Shown here in pieces: positions 9,449 through 19,229 of a DNA stretch of 33,627 nt (within the stretch, counting starts at the first letter, position 1; each line of letters starts with the position of its first letter). The DNA is from Ignavibacteriota bacterium. Lineage in GTDB: Bacteria; Bacteroidota; Ignavibacteria; UBA10030. The stretch is from positions 1 through 33,627 of the forward strand of contig JAKEEG010000026.1 in the NCBI GenBank assembly GCA_022616555.1. The letters run 5' to 3'. The notes beneath the pieces were generated by a model. The model had not been told where the DNA came from. It saw nothing but the letters and a program-made list of their open reading frames with translations, and made no database searches. A program made the translations under genes and the position numbers.

Positions 9449-10272
9449 ATGGAAAAACATACAAAAACAGACAAGACTATACTCATAACCGGCGCTACAG
9501 ACGGAATCGGGAAAGAAGCAGCCGTTGAACTCGCGAGGTCGGGAGCGACGATTATCGTCCACGGAAGAAATACCACGCGCAAGAAGCTGTGCGCGATATC
9601 GTGAAGGCTTCAGGGAATCAAGCTGTAGAACCAGTGGTTGCGGACTTTACCTCTTTAAAAGAAGTGCGGAATATGGCGGACAATGTGCTGAAACGATATA
9701 AGAAACTCGACGTGCTGGTCAACAACGCCGGCGTGTATATGAGACATCGTGAGCTGACAGAGGACGGCTTCGAGACGACGTTTCAGGTCAACCATCTCGC
9801 GCATTTCCTGCTCACGCACTTATTGCTGGACCTCTTGAAGCGCAGTGCGCCCTCGCGTATTATCAACGTCAGCTCGATGGCGCATTCTAACTCCAAACCG
9901 GATTTCGATAACCTGCAGGCAGAGAAGAAATTTAGCGCGTACGGCGCTTATTCCTTATCGAAACTCGCCAACATTCTCTTTACATATGAGTTAGCAAACC
10001 GGCTGCAAGGAACGGGTGTAACTGTTAACTGTCTTCATCCAGGAGTAATTGCAACGAAATTGCTGCGCGCTGGGTTCGGCAGCTTTGGCGGCTCGAGCGT
10101 GCAGAATGGCGCACAGACAATTGTCTATCTCGCACGCTCGCCCGAAGGCGGGAAGGTGACAGGAAAGTATTTTGTGTGGAGCAAAGCGGTGGAGTCCTCA
10201 CCCGTAACGCACGACCGAAAACTGCAGAAAGAACTTTGGGACATAAGTGGAAAATTGGCCGGGATGCATTAA
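9449..10272 (+). pseudogene. Short-chain dehydrogenase broken by one frameshift
   Basis: Two adjacent frames together make one classical SDR (retinol dehydrogenase-like). The first frame starts at ATG 9449 and carries the cofactor loop ILITGATDGIGKEAA up to IIVHGRN (codon ending 9571), then runs out of family and stops at 9603. The second frame resumes the family sequence with AQEAVRDIVKASGNQ from about 9577 and continues to 10272, with VNNAGVY, NVSSMAH and the catalytic YSLSK. The break lies at 9572-9576 and needs only one missing base (or two extra). Without it the protein would be about 274 residues, normal for the family. It is either a recently dead gene or a sequencing error. A GTG at 9589 could start the second half, but that piece lacks the cofactor loop. 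Confidence 0.85.
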
Positions 10273-10305
10273 AGCTTTAACACTGTGTGCGGAGTTAACT
10301 CGCCG

Positions 10306-13300
10306 TTATTGCTTAGCGTCAACAACTTGGTGAAGAATGTGCAGCACATGATTGGGTGTATACGGTTTTTGGATAAAAGCGCTCACCCCCGATTTCATAA
10401 GCTCTGATTTATTTTCCGGGTCAATATAGCCACTTGCTAATATGACTTTCGCGTCGGGGTTCAGGCTATGGATTTGCTTGAACGTATCTTCACCACTCAA
10501 GAGCGGTAATCCCATATCGGTTATGACCGCTAAAATCGAATTCCCGTGCTCTCGATAGAGTTCCACTGCTTCCTGACCATCCCCTGCAGTAATAACGGAG
10601 TACCCCTGTGATTTCAACAGCGCATGGAGCAAATCGCGAAGCGTTACCTCGTCTTCGACAATCAGGATCGTGCCTGTTCTCCTGTGAAGTATTTCTGGTA
10701 TCGGCTCGGACGATTCGTATTCGATGGCAGCAGGCTCTTCAGCGGGAAAGAAAAACCGGAACGTGGTTCCAACCCCGGGTGTACTGATAACGTCAATAAA
10801 GCCATCATGGCTTTCAACGATTCCATGCACGAGGGATAGGCCTAATCCTGTGCCTTTGCCGACTCCCTTTGTCGTAAAGAACGGTTCAAAAATTCGCTTG
10901 GCGGTTGCCTCATCCATTCCTACGCCCGTATCGCTGATTTCTGTTCTAACGTACTCGCGGTGGCTTGCATCAGGATGCACTGCACTCACCTCGGCGAAGG
11001 GAACCGCCCGTGTTGTAATGGAAAGTGTACCACCTTTTGGCATGGCGTCGCGCGCATTGACACACAGGTTAAGCAACACTTGATGAACCTGTGTCGCGTC
11101 GGCAAGAATAGAGGGGAGATCAGGCTGAAGGTCGGAGACGACGTTAATCGTTTTGGGGAACGTTTCCTTGATGAGCTTTACGATTTCACCAACCATTTCA
11201 TTGATAGTGATGGATTCTTTAATGGATTCCGATTTACGCGCAAACATTAACAGTTGTTTGACGAGCGCCGCCCCGCGTTGACTGGCTCTATCGATCGCGT
11301 CAAAGCTTTTCTTCGCATTTTCATGCTTTGGATAAATGCGTTCGAGTAGCGTTAAATGTCCGATAATGATGCCGAGAATATTATTAAAATCATGGGCAAT
11401 TCCGCTTGCGAGCGTACCGAGGCTTTCGAGGCGTTGACGTTGCTGCAGTTGTTCTTCCAATTCCCGCCGCTTTGTATCGTCAATGAGATAACCTTTCAAG
11501 TGTACCAGCCGATTGTTCTGGTCGAACTGCCCGCTGATATTCCCAATGATCGAGAGAGGGGTTCCATCTGTCTTGACCATTCGGATTTCGTAATACTCGA
11601 GCTTGCGCTCACGCAGCAGATTGGAAAAGAACCGTTGGCGTTCCTGAGAAGAGCGGAAGAACGTTTCCATATTCGCTTTGAGCGCCTGTTCTATCGAGGA
11701 AAAACCGAACATGCGGGCGAATGCAGGGTTACAGGTAACGATTTGCCCTTCGGGTGTGCAAATAAAATCGCCGGTCAAATCCTCCATGAAAAACTCTTCA
11801 TACTGCTCCTTGGCAAGCTCGATTTCGCGTTCTTTCTGCCGCAGCTCGGTAATATCTTCTGCAACACCAGCAACGCGATAGACATTCCCAGTATTATCGC
11901 GAATTGGGAATGCCTTGTCATGGATCCATCGCACCTCGCCGTCGGGCCGAACAATCCGGTAGATTTCGTCGTATGTTCCTCTGGTTTGCTTGGAGACAGC
12001 ATCTTGCACTACTCGCTCGCGGTCATCGGGATGGATAGCTTCAGCCCAGGAAAGTGGATTGGCATACAATTCTTCGCGAGTCCTGCCCCAAATTTCTTCG
12101 TACCCTTTACTCACATATAACATTGAAAGCTTGGATGTATCGGTCATCCAAAAAACTTCCCTGATGGAATCTGTCAACTGACGGAATCGTTCTTCGCTCA
12201 GACGGAGTGCCTCACTCGCTTTTCGACGTTCCGTCACATCTTGCATGATGCCGAACATTCTTTGAGGTTTTCCTGTTTCATCCCAAATCACATCCCCCCT
12301 ACTGTGTACAGCGAATACCTCGCCGTTGGGTCGAACAATACGGTACTCCACATCGTAACGCTGTTCCCCGCGTAAAGCCTCTGCGGATGCTCGCATCACA
12401 TGTTCTCGATCGTCCGGATGAATCATTTTTTCCCATTGCCGTTGCCACTGACTCAAGTCGAAGGTTCGTTCACCGGCGGGCAATCCCAGGATATGGCAGC
12501 TTTGTCCGGAAATGGTGACACGATTGGCTGCAAAATCACGGTCCCAATAACCGAGGTTTGCTATTTGTTCCGCTACTTCCAACTTTCGCTCGTTTTCCCG
12601 CAGCTCCATCTCAGCCAGTTTGCGTTCTGTGATATCCATCTCCGTGCCCACGTATTCAACTAAGTCGCCAGACTCGTTGAGAATGGGATGACCGATCGAA
12701 TGGATATATTTTATGCTGCCATCCGGAAGAACAGCCCTGTATTCCAACAGGCAGTCCGTTTTCTCGCGGATTGCCGCCTCGATCTTGGCAATGCACTCGG
12801 CTCGGTCATCCGGGTGAATGAGCTGTTGAGCAGTTTCCCATGAGGGAATACCATTCGCAGAATCCAGCCCGAAGATGCGAAAATGCTCCTTTGACCAGTG
12901 AATGAGTTTTTGAGTTGCGACATCCCACGCCCAGCTGCCTGTATGGGCAATCTTCTGAGCTTCCGCGAGGTAGTACTCGCTCTTCCGTAAAGCTTCTTCC
13001 GAACGCTTGCGTTCGGTGACATCCACCAACACAGCGATGTTACCGATGATGTTGCCAACGGCGTCCTTCAACGGCGAGGCATAAATGCTGTAGTCGATTG
13101 GGCTGCCATCTTTTCGTTGCCGCCGCACCTCCACGCCTGCGAGTGTTTTGCCTTGCCGAACCATCTCACGAAATCGTCGAAACTCTTCTTGTTTCTCCGG
13201 CTGTACAGTCGGCAGTAGACGCCCCATCACCTCTTCGGCTTTCCAGCCGAGCATTTTTTCTGCTGCAGGATTCCACACTAACTGTACATTTCCATCAAGG

Positions 13301-13887
13301 TCTAATCCGAGAATTGCGGTGGGAACGGAGTTGATGATCGTCTGCAATAAATCATTCGACTGGTGTAATTCAGCCGCTATCTGTTTTTGTTCGGTAATGT
13401 CACGCGATATACCTAAGATGCGTCTGACTGCACCTTTCTGGTCGCGAAGCGGTATGAGTATGGAATGAAATGTACGACGGCCAGAAGGGAGGTTAAGCGT
13501 AGCTTCTTCTTCAACCGGTACACCGGTTTTCACACAGTGCCGGTATTTTGCGTTAACAATGCGAGCAGTTTCCTCCGAAACAGTTTCTTCTTGTGTTTTC
13601 CCGATAAGCTGATCGCGAGGGATCCCGGATACGCGCTCCAGAGCGGGGTTGATTTCCAGATTGCGAAATCGTCCATCGTCTAATACTTCAAGTAAGTACA
13701 TGCTATCCGGAGAGTGCTCAAAAATTTCGCCGTAATGTTGTTGGTTTTCTTGAAGTCGCTTAGGTGTACCGGAAGGATTAAAACCGGGCTGCCCCGAAGT
13801 AGCGCTGTCGGTTGGTAGGGCAACACCCCGAGGGCCTGTGGAGGTTTTGCCAGATTCTTGCCGTGGATGCCTCGATGGCTTTTTCAT
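10306..13887 (-). CDS. Hybrid sensor histidine kinase with six PAS domains and a receiver domain
   Basis: About 1193 residues, with no membrane segment, so a cytosolic sensor. Domain order: a disordered start, about six successive PAS/PAC units between residues 45 and 810 (each ending in a DITE, DVTE or similar linker such as GISRDITEQK or GIMQDVTERRK), then a histidine kinase core. The core shows the phospho-acceptor His in SGIAHDFNNIL, the N box LNLCVNARDAM, SDTGVGMD, and the ATP lid TTKGVGKGTGLGLS. A C-terminal receiver (TILIVEDE, phospho-Asp in VITDMGLP, IQKPY) completes it. Start choice: ATG at 13887 has a strong site GGAGGTG at 13891-13897, better than the ATG at 13923. No response regulator gene is adjacent, so the output partner is unknown. 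PAS units may bind heme, flavin or small ligands; none can be assigned. Confidence 0.93.
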   Translation of the reverse strand: MKKPSRHPRQESGKTSTGPRGVALPTDSATSGQPGFNPSGTPKRLQENQQHYGEIFEHSPDSMYLLEVLDDGRFRNLEINPALERVSGIPRDQLIGKTQEETVSEETARIVNAKYRHCVKTGVPVEEEATLNLPSGRRTFHSILIPLRDQKGAVRRILGISRDITEQKQIAAELHQSNDLLQTIINSVPTAILGLDLDGNVQLVWNPAAEKMLGWKAEEVMGRLLPTVQPEKQEEFRRFREMVRQGKTLAGVEVRRQRKDGSPIDYSIYASPLKDAVGNIIGNIAVLVDVTERKRSEEALRKSEYYLAEAQKIAHTGSWAWDVATQKLIHWSKEHFRIFGLDSANGIPSWETAQQLIHPDDRAECIAKIEAAIREKTDCLLEYRAVLPDGSIKYIHSIGHPILNESGDLVEYVGTEMDITERKLAEMELRENERKLEVAEQIANLGYWDRDFAANRVTISGQSCHILGLPAGERTFDLSQWQRQWEKMIHPDDREHVMRASAEALRGEQRYDVEYRIVRPNGEVFAVHSRGDVIWDETGKPQRMFGIMQDVTERRKASEALRLSEERFRQLTDSIREVFWMTDTSKLSMLYVSKGYEEIWGRTREELYANPLSWAEAIHPDDRERVVQDAVSKQTRGTYDEIYRIVRPDGEVRWIHDKAFPIRDNTGNVYRVAGVAEDITELRQKEREIELAKEQYEEFFMEDLTGDFICTPEGQIVTCNPAFARMFGFSSIEQALKANMETFFRSSQERQRFFSNLLRERKLEYYEIRMVKTDGTPLSIIGNISGQFDQNNRLVHLKGYLIDDTKRRELEEQLQQRQRLESLGTLASGIAHDFNNILGIIIGHLTLLERIYPKHENAKKSFDAIDRASQRGAALVKQLLMFARKSESIKESITINEMVGEIVKLIKETFPKTINVVSDLQPDLPSILADATQVHQVLLNLCVNARDAMPKGGTLSITTRAVPFAEVSAVHPDASHREYVRTEISDTGVGMDEATAKRIFEPFFTTKGVGKGTGLGLSLVHGIVESHDGFIDVISTPGVGTTFRFFFPAEEPAAIEYESSEPIPEILHRRTGTILIVEDEVTLRDLLHALLKSQGYSVITAGDGQEAVELYREHGNSILAVITDMGLPLLSGEDTFKQIHSLNPDAKVILASGYIDPENKSELMKSGVSAFIQKPYTPNHVLHILHQVVDAKQ

Positions 13888-14209
13888 AGCCACCTCCCTG
13901 TTGAGACAATTCCACAGTGGCAACTTCAGTTATACTGCAGGAACCCAGCCGGGCACATCGCTCATAGACTCGTGTACTCGGCACATACGCTGCACAATGC
14001 TCTCACACTTTCCCCGCTTCACTCATGCAAAGTGTATGTCGGTTGTCATTGTGGCGTACGAATATCAATTGTTTCTTATCAAAAGTCAATACCGATTTAG
14101 TGGTAGGGAATTTATAGAGCATAGTGTCGCAAAATTTTTTCAGTGATATTGAAAAAGCTGAGATTATTCCTTCAGCCGTTGAAGTTAAAACCTCAAGCAA
14201 AAAAAACGC
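13888..14209. other. Intergenic region upstream of the kinase
   Basis: It contains the kinase ribosome binding site (13891-13897) and presumably its leftward promoter. No gene, RNA or clear terminator for the kinase or the upstream side was recognised. Confidence 0.4.
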
Positions 14210-15370
14210 TTAATACAAAAACATCGGCTTGCCTAACAAGTGAGCGACTTTGGGACGATAGTTTTCGATATCGTAGAGCTCGTTCACATCGAGGCGCTTT
14301 AATCCCTGGGTAATCGTCTCAATGGGCACGGTCGTATACTTCCCTTCGCGCAGTGCGACCATTTTGCCGTACTCTTTCTTCAACACCAAATCCGTTGCCA
14401 GGCTGGCGAAGCTGATCGCCACCATGCGGTCGAGCGCGTCCGGCTCGCCGCTGCGCATGAGGTACGCCACGCGCTGGTACACCGTGTGCACGCCGAGAAT
14501 TTTCCGTAATGCCTGTTCCGCTGTCTCGCCGATACCACCCAATTTTTTGTGGCCGTAGGCGTCCTCTTCCCCGTATTCCACCACCTGCCCGCCGATGAGG
14601 TGTGCACCTTCGGAAATCGTCATAATCGCGTAGTTGCTCGGATTGTGCGAGCGGTCTTCGTCGAGGAACTTCGCAAGCTTCTCGACATCGAACGGCACCT
14701 CGGAGATAATTGCCCGGTCCACGCCAGCGAGGTACGCGGAAATGAGCGAGGTCTCACCGGAGTTCCGCCCGAACAATTCGACGACCGCGATGCGCTCATG
14801 CGAGCCTGCCACCGTCCGCAGCGCAGTGATGAAATTTACGCTGCGCGTGACCGCTGTCGAAAAGCCGATGCAATAGTCCGTGCCGTAGACATCGTTGTCC
14901 ATCGTCTTGGGAATGGCGATCACCGGAAAGCCTTCCTTGTGCATACGCACCGCATAGCTTTGCGTATCGTCTCCGCCGATTGTAATGAGCACATCCAGCT
15001 TGAGTTGTTCAATGACTTTGAGAATGTGCGGAGTAAAATCCACTCTGTCGTCCTTGCCGAGCTTTTCATGCTCTGCCGTGCGCAAGAATGCCGGGATGTC
15101 CGCCTTTTTGACCTTGCCCGGATTTGTGCGCGAAGTGTGGAGGAACGTTCCGCCCGACCTGTCGATCGTGCGTGTGTTCAGCTTATCCAAACGGATGTAC
15201 TGTTCGCCTTCGTTCGTTTTGCTATTGAGGTCATAGTTCAGGAATCCGCCCCATCCTTTACGAAGGCCAATGACTTCTGCGCCGCTATCCGCAGCGCGAT
15301 AGACAACAGCCTTAATGCAGGGATTCAAACCCGGCACATCGCCGCCACCGGTCAGTATTCCGATTTTCAT
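14210..15370 (-). CDS. 6-phosphofructokinase, pyrophosphate-type active site
   Basis: A 386-residue enzyme converting fructose 6-phosphate to fructose 1,6-bisphosphate. Motifs: [13 protein letters not shown] (residues 4-16), ITIGGDDTQ (129-137), [12 protein letters not shown] (154-165, catalytic Asp158), and ELFGRNSGE. Two positions separate ATP- from PPi-dependent enzymes in this family: ATP users have Gly after GGD and Gly before TIDND, PPi users have Asp and Lys. Here both are the PPi type, Asp135 and Lys155. Pyrophosphate is therefore the likely phosphoryl donor and the step may be reversible. Start choice: ATG at 15370 is 7 bases after AAAGGA, while the ATG at 15376 is almost on top of it. 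The CAP lipoprotein gene ends 38 bases upstream on the same strand. Confidence 0.9.
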   Translation of the reverse strand: MKIGILTGGGDVPGLNPCIKAVVYRAADSGAEVIGLRKGWGGFLNYDLNSKTNEGEQYIRLDKLNTRTIDRSGGTFLHTSRTNPGKVKKADIPAFLRTAEHEKLGKDDRVDFTPHILKVIEQLKLDVLITIGGDDTQSYAVRMHKEGFPVIAIPKTMDNDVYGTDYCIGFSTAVTRSVNFITALRTVAGSHERIAVVELFGRNSGETSLISAYLAGVDRAIISEVPFDVEKLAKFLDEDRSHNPSNYAIMTISEGAHLIGGQVVEYGEEDAYGHKKLGGIGETAEQALRKILGVHTVYQRVAYLMRSGEPDALDRMVAISFASLATDLVLKKEYGKMVALREGKYTTVPIETITQGLKRLDVNELYDIENYRPKVAHLLGKPMFLY

Positions 15371-15408
15371 GTTCATATCCTTTGTCGATGCTTTCTTGTT
15401 AGGGGAAG

Positions 15409-15897
15409 CTACCTGGTTAATACAAAAATCTGTGTTGCGTAGTACGAGCCGTCCGCGCTTTTGGCAATTCCGACGCCGGTAAACTCGAAATCCCCCACAA
15501 TGTTTTCGAGATGTCCCTTGCTGGCGATCCATCCTTCGACGAATTTCTGCACGGGATCATCGTACCCCCAATTCACCCCGACGTTTTCAGAGCTATTGCG
15601 AACTTGCATCTTTGCCGCAATTTCTTTCACTCGGTTCTCAAAGCCCGCATGAGAGAAGCGCACTCTATTCGACGCCATCCGCTCGCTGTGCCTGAGGGCG
15701 CGCTCGCCTATGATATCGCTCCACTCCAACGGCTTAAGCCTCTGCGAAACACGGTACTCATTGACAAGAGTAAATGTGCGCCGTTCCATTTCACGGATAA
15801 ATTCCGTACGAGGGGCGATATGCTGAATCGGCGCGGAACAACCCATTACAAAAACGACAATCGATGCAAGAACCCATCTCAAAAATACCCGTTCCAC
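15409..15897 (-). CDS. CAP/SCP-domain lipoprotein (YkwD-like)
   Basis: A 162-residue predicted lipoprotein. From a GTG at 15897 the protein begins [20 protein letters not shown], a good lipoprotein signal with lipobox VMGC and a mature Cys at 20. The CAP domain follows with [52 protein letters not shown] and the closing strand. The two His residues (RFSH and KGHLEN) and the Glu residues match the usual CAP cleft. CAP proteins in bacteria are extracellular and mostly of unknown activity. The start codon and the first residues lie inside a MITE-like repeat (15877-16004); the next in-frame ATG is inside the lipobox, so the repeat appears to supply translation initiation. Confidence 0.82.
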   Translation of the reverse strand: MERVFLRWVLASIVVFVMGCSAPIQHIAPRTEFIREMERRTFTLVNEYRVSQRLKPLEWSDIIGERALRHSERMASNRVRFSHAGFENRVKEIAAKMQVRNSSENVGVNWGYDDPVQKFVEGWIASKGHLENIVGDFEFTGVGIAKSADGSYYATQIFVLTR

Positions 15898-16004
15898 GTC
15901 ATTCCCGAATGCTTTTGTCGGGAATCCAGTCGGTGGATGCCCGCTTACAAACCTGCCTGCCGGCAGGCAGGTCTGCGGGCATGACAGGCTTATAGTTTTT
16001 AAGA
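15877..16004 (-). repeat. MITE-like dispersed repeat, copy 1
   Basis: About 128 bases. Read on the minus strand it starts TCTTAAAAA, then CCTGTCATGCCCGC, a first hairpin closed by GCGGGCATCCACC, then TGGATTCCCG ... CGGGAATGAC (second hairpin), and ends ATTTTTGAGA, so the ends are inverted repeats. Copy 2 at 25581-25685 has the same plan. In this copy the first hairpin loop carries an extra 22-bp perfect palindrome (15951-15972) made of CCTGCC/GGCAGG units. It has no coding capacity of its own. Confidence 0.8.
15951..15972. repeat. 22-bp perfect palindrome nested in the MITE-like repeat
   Basis: ACCTGCCTGCC followed directly by its exact reverse complement. It lies in the loop of the first hairpin of copy 1 and is absent from copy 2, so it looks like a second small repeat inserted into, or expanded within, the first. 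Confidence 0.75.
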
Positions 16005-16055
16005 GCGTTGCTAATATGACCCTCATCGAATCCCTCAAACCTCAACAGTATTTCA

Positions 16056-19000
16056 TCACTCCCAATAAAATTTCCCGCGCTTCTTCGGATTGTTGCCGAT
16101 CTCATCCCCAGTCGCCGCGTCATACAGCCTGCCGTTCTTCATCACGTACCGAATGGATTCGCTGTTGCGGATGTTTTCCAGCGGGTTCCGTTCCATCACG
16201 ATCAAATCGGCAAGCTTGCCGGGCTCGAGCGAGCCAAGGTCTTGACCCAAGCCGATGTATTCCGCCCCGTTGAGTGTCGCGCAGCGGATGGCTTCGAGGT
16301 TCGTCATTCCGCCCTGTTGGAGCATCCATAATTCCCAATGCGCTCCCATTCCTTGCAATTGCCCGTGCGCGCCAAGTTGGACTTTCCCGCCGGCGTCGAG
16401 CACTTTCTTCAAGGCCTTCGAGGTTTCAACATAGGAATAGTCATCTTCGCTTGCCATGGGACGGCGGCGTGAGCGGGAGTCGATAATCTCCCGCGGGGTA
16501 TAGCGCAGCAACCGCTCGTTTTTCCAGACGTTAGTCACTTGGTACCAATAGTTCTCTCCCATTAACCCGCCATAGTTCACAATGAGGGTCGGCGTTAATC
16601 CTGTTTTCGATTTCGAAATAAGCTGAACAACATCATTATAGAGAGGCGCGATGGGTATGTTGTGCTCGATGCCCGTGTGCCCGTCCAGCACCATGGAGAG
16701 ATTCCAAAAGAAGGTTGAGCCGCCTTCCGGCACCACCATCATCTTCAACTCTCGCGCAGCTTCGATAATTTGCTGGCGCTGGTCACGTCGCGGCTGGTTG
16801 TAGCTCTTGACACTGAATGCCCCGACGGCTTTCAGCCGACGGAGGTGGGACATGGCGTCGTCGAAATTATTCACAACGGCTTTGAACGAACCTTCCGCGC
16901 CGTACAAAATTGTACCCGTGGAATACATTCTCGGTCCCGTCATCATCCCCGCTTTGATCATCTCGGAGTTAGAAAAGACGTAATCTGTAGAAGCTGACGG
17001 GTCGTGCATGGTCGTGACGCCGAACATCAAGTTCGCATAGTAAATCCAATTGGTTTGTGGCGACCAATCTCCGAAATTGCCATGAGCGTGCACGTCGATC
17101 ATTCCGGGCATGATGTATGCCCCGCTCACATCCACGCGTTTCGCACCGGATGGTACCGTTACAGTCGACGACGGACCGATCGCCGTAATGCGGTTACGGT
17201 CGATAACGATTGTGGCGTTCTGAATCACCTCGTCGCCCTTCATACTAATGACCGTTGCGCCAACGAGCGCCGTCACTCCGGTGGGAACATCGGTTTGCGC
17301 TTGAAAGCCGATGTGCATTCCCACCGTATCCGGTTTTTCCTGCACGGAGTCTTTCGCTCCCGGCATAAACGTAAAGGTATCGGTAAGGTCGCGGGAGAAG
17401 AGTTCTGGACCCAGCGACCAGTACAATTTTTTGCTGTTCCCGCTCCAGCTCAAATTATTCGCCGCGTCGCGGGTAAGTTTTTTCATCGGGTAGTCCGAAG
17501 AATTGGGGCCTATACTTACCGCTTGTCCTGTTATGGGGAACGGAGCTAGGTATGCCTGGTAGCGCTCCACCAGCCCAACCCATTTCTCATCAGGTGAAAG
17601 TTCTATCTCCTGCGCGTTCTCGGAGGTGAGATGCACGCGTCGATGTTCGCCCATAAGTCCAACGCTCACGAGCGCGTTCTTATCGCCTTCGCGCGAGAAG
17701 AGGAATATTCTATCACCGGACTTCGCAAACCGCGGACGTGAACCCTCATCAGTAATCAGATCGACCTTCCCTCCGTCAACGGACATCCAGTACACCCCCG
17801 TTTCCTTGCTATAGAGGTTGCCGCGCAGGTTATTGCCGCCGATCTTCCGAAACACTATTCGCTTTCCGTCTGCAGAAAACGAAGGCTCTGCGAATGTTCC
17901 TTTTGTTGTCGTCAATTTTGTTTGGCTGCCGCCATCTGCTCGGACTTTTTGAATGGCGCCCATCTCAGCATCGTTCCATGTGGCGTACACAATCCATTTG
18001 CCATCGGGAGAGAACGAAGGGAACATCTCGCTGTTTTTTTCGTCGCGCGTCACGCGCTTTGGCGTGCCGCTCGGAATGGTGCGAACCCACAGTTTTCCAA
18101 GAGCGGCATAGACGACGGATTTTTCATCTGGTGCAATCGTCACCCACCGAAGCGCCTTTACGTCGAATTTATCCGGCGAAACATCCTGCGGAAATCGCAC
18201 TGCGTCGGTTATCGAGTGCTTTACCTTCACCGTAAATGGTATGTTCACCGCCTGCTTCGAGTTGACATCGAGCTTCCAGATCTTGCCTTGTGCCCAGATG
18301 ACGATGTGCTTGTTGTCGGGTGTCCACGAGAAGCCGGGATACACGCCGAAGATTGCCCAGACTTCCTGCTGGTCGTGGCTCAGGTTATCATAGATAGGCG
18401 TTTCGCGTCCGCTCTCGATGTCGTAGAGATAAAGCACGGATTTCAATCCCACGCGCCGCACGAAGGCTATTGTTTTTCCATCTGGCGACGGCTGCGGCCT
18501 TGCCGAGCCCCCTGCAGCGCGAATGTACTGCTCTGTTTTGCCTGTCTCGCGGTCGAGCCGCTGCACAACGTAGATAACGCCGTACGGGTCTTTGTTATAT
18601 TGAAAGCCTCCGCCCGAGGTTACGTCTTCGCTATAGTACACGTATCTGCCGTCGGGAGAAATTGCCGGCTCGCCCGCGTCTTGCTCCCAGTTGCGGCGCT
18701 TTGTCAGCTGGAGGCCGTTCCCGCCGCCGATGTGGAAGAGCCACATCTCGCCTGCGCCAAGTGAGCGCGTGTTGCGGTAGTGCTTTCTGCCGACAACATA
18801 ATTTCCATCCGGCATCCACACAGCGTTGTTCACCTGCCGCTCTTTTTCCTTGGTGATCTGTTTCGGGTTAGAACCGTCCGCGTCCATAACCCAGATATTG
18901 TCGATACCATCCCTATCGCTAGTGAAGGAAATCTTTTTTCCATCTGGGCTAAACCGCGGCTGGACGTCGTACGACGAGCCGCTCGTCAACGCCTTCGCTT

Positions 19001-19229
19001 CCCCGCCGCTCACCGGCATCGAATAGATATCCCCCAGTAAATCGAAGACTATCCACTTTCCATCGGGACTGACGTCAACCGCCATCCAGGTGCCTTCCGA
19101 TGTTTCCAATTCGATATCCACCGCCGGACCGTGCTGAGCGGAAATATCCCATTTTTTATCGTCTTTCGACTGTGCGATCAGGCTAAGAACCGGCAGCAGG
19201 AGGATAAGGAAGTAACGAACGATTTTCAT
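16056..19229 (-). CDS. Secreted TolB-propeller / amidohydrolase fusion
   Basis: A 1057-residue exported protein. A signal peptide (KIVRYFLILLLPVLSLIAQ) is followed by two runs of TolB/WD40-like propeller blades over roughly residues 30-640, each blade showing the SPDGKxI pattern (VSPDGKWIVFDLLGD, FSPDGKKISFTSDRDG, FSADGKRIVF). From about residue 680 comes an amidohydrolase-type TIM barrel: the strand GATVISMKGDEVIQNATIVI, the metal motif GMIDVHAHG, SVKSY, GIEHN, LGAHGQ, and the closing GSLEPGKLADLIVMERNPLENI. It probably cleaves a peptide or amide in the periplasm; the substrate is unknown. Start choice: ATG at 19229 directly precedes the signal peptide and has AAAGGG upstream. The divergent neighbour pair also includes a TolB-like protein. 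Confidence 0.9.
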   Translation of the reverse strand: MKIVRYFLILLLPVLSLIAQSKDDKKWDISAQHGPAVDIELETSEGTWMAVDVSPDGKWIVFDLLGDIYSMPVSGGEAKALTSGSSYDVQPRFSPDGKKISFTSDRDGIDNIWVMDADGSNPKQITKEKERQVNNAVWMPDGNYVVGRKHYRNTRSLGAGEMWLFHIGGGNGLQLTKRRNWEQDAGEPAISPDGRYVYYSEDVTSGGGFQYNKDPYGVIYVVQRLDRETGKTEQYIRAAGGSARPQPSPDGKTIAFVRRVGLKSVLYLYDIESGRETPIYDNLSHDQQEVWAIFGVYPGFSWTPDNKHIVIWAQGKIWKLDVNSKQAVNIPFTVKVKHSITDAVRFPQDVSPDKFDVKALRWVTIAPDEKSVVYAALGKLWVRTIPSGTPKRVTRDEKNSEMFPSFSPDGKWIVYATWNDAEMGAIQKVRADGGSQTKLTTTKGTFAEPSFSADGKRIVFRKIGGNNLRGNLYSKETGVYWMSVDGGKVDLITDEGSRPRFAKSGDRIFLFSREGDKNALVSVGLMGEHRRVHLTSENAQEIELSPDEKWVGLVERYQAYLAPFPITGQAVSIGPNSSDYPMKKLTRDAANNLSWSGNSKKLYWSLGPELFSRDLTDTFTFMPGAKDSVQEKPDTVGMHIGFQAQTDVPTGVTALVGATVISMKGDEVIQNATIVIDRNRITAIGPSSTVTVPSGAKRVDVSGAYIMPGMIDVHAHGNFGDWSPQTNWIYYANLMFGVTTMHDPSASTDYVFSNSEMIKAGMMTGPRMYSTGTILYGAEGSFKAVVNNFDDAMSHLRRLKAVGAFSVKSYNQPRRDQRQQIIEAARELKMMVVPEGGSTFFWNLSMVLDGHTGIEHNIPIAPLYNDVVQLISKSKTGLTPTLIVNYGGLMGENYWYQVTNVWKNERLLRYTPREIIDSRSRRRPMASEDDYSYVETSKALKKVLDAGGKVQLGAHGQLQGMGAHWELWMLQQGGMTNLEAIRCATLNGAEYIGLGQDLGSLEPGKLADLIVMERNPLENIRNSESIRYVMKNGRLYDAATGDEIGNNPKKRGKFYWE

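Noticed and set aside
9589-10272. Separate dehydrogenase gene starting at GTG 9589
   Set aside because: The piece lacks the cofactor-binding loop, which lies in the preceding frame; one frameshifted gene explains both parts.
11356-12120. 254-codon plus-strand frame opposite the histidine kinase
   Set aside because: Fully antisense to PAS domains and without its own motifs.
14549-15442. Long open frame (about 297 codons) on the plus strand opposite phosphofructokinase
   Set aside because: Antisense to a clear gene, with no family resemblance; it is a codon-bias shadow.
17922-18764. 280-codon plus-strand frame opposite the propeller/amidohydrolase
   Set aside because: Antisense to well-supported propeller blades; residue content rich in Arg, His and Cys, typical of shadow frames.
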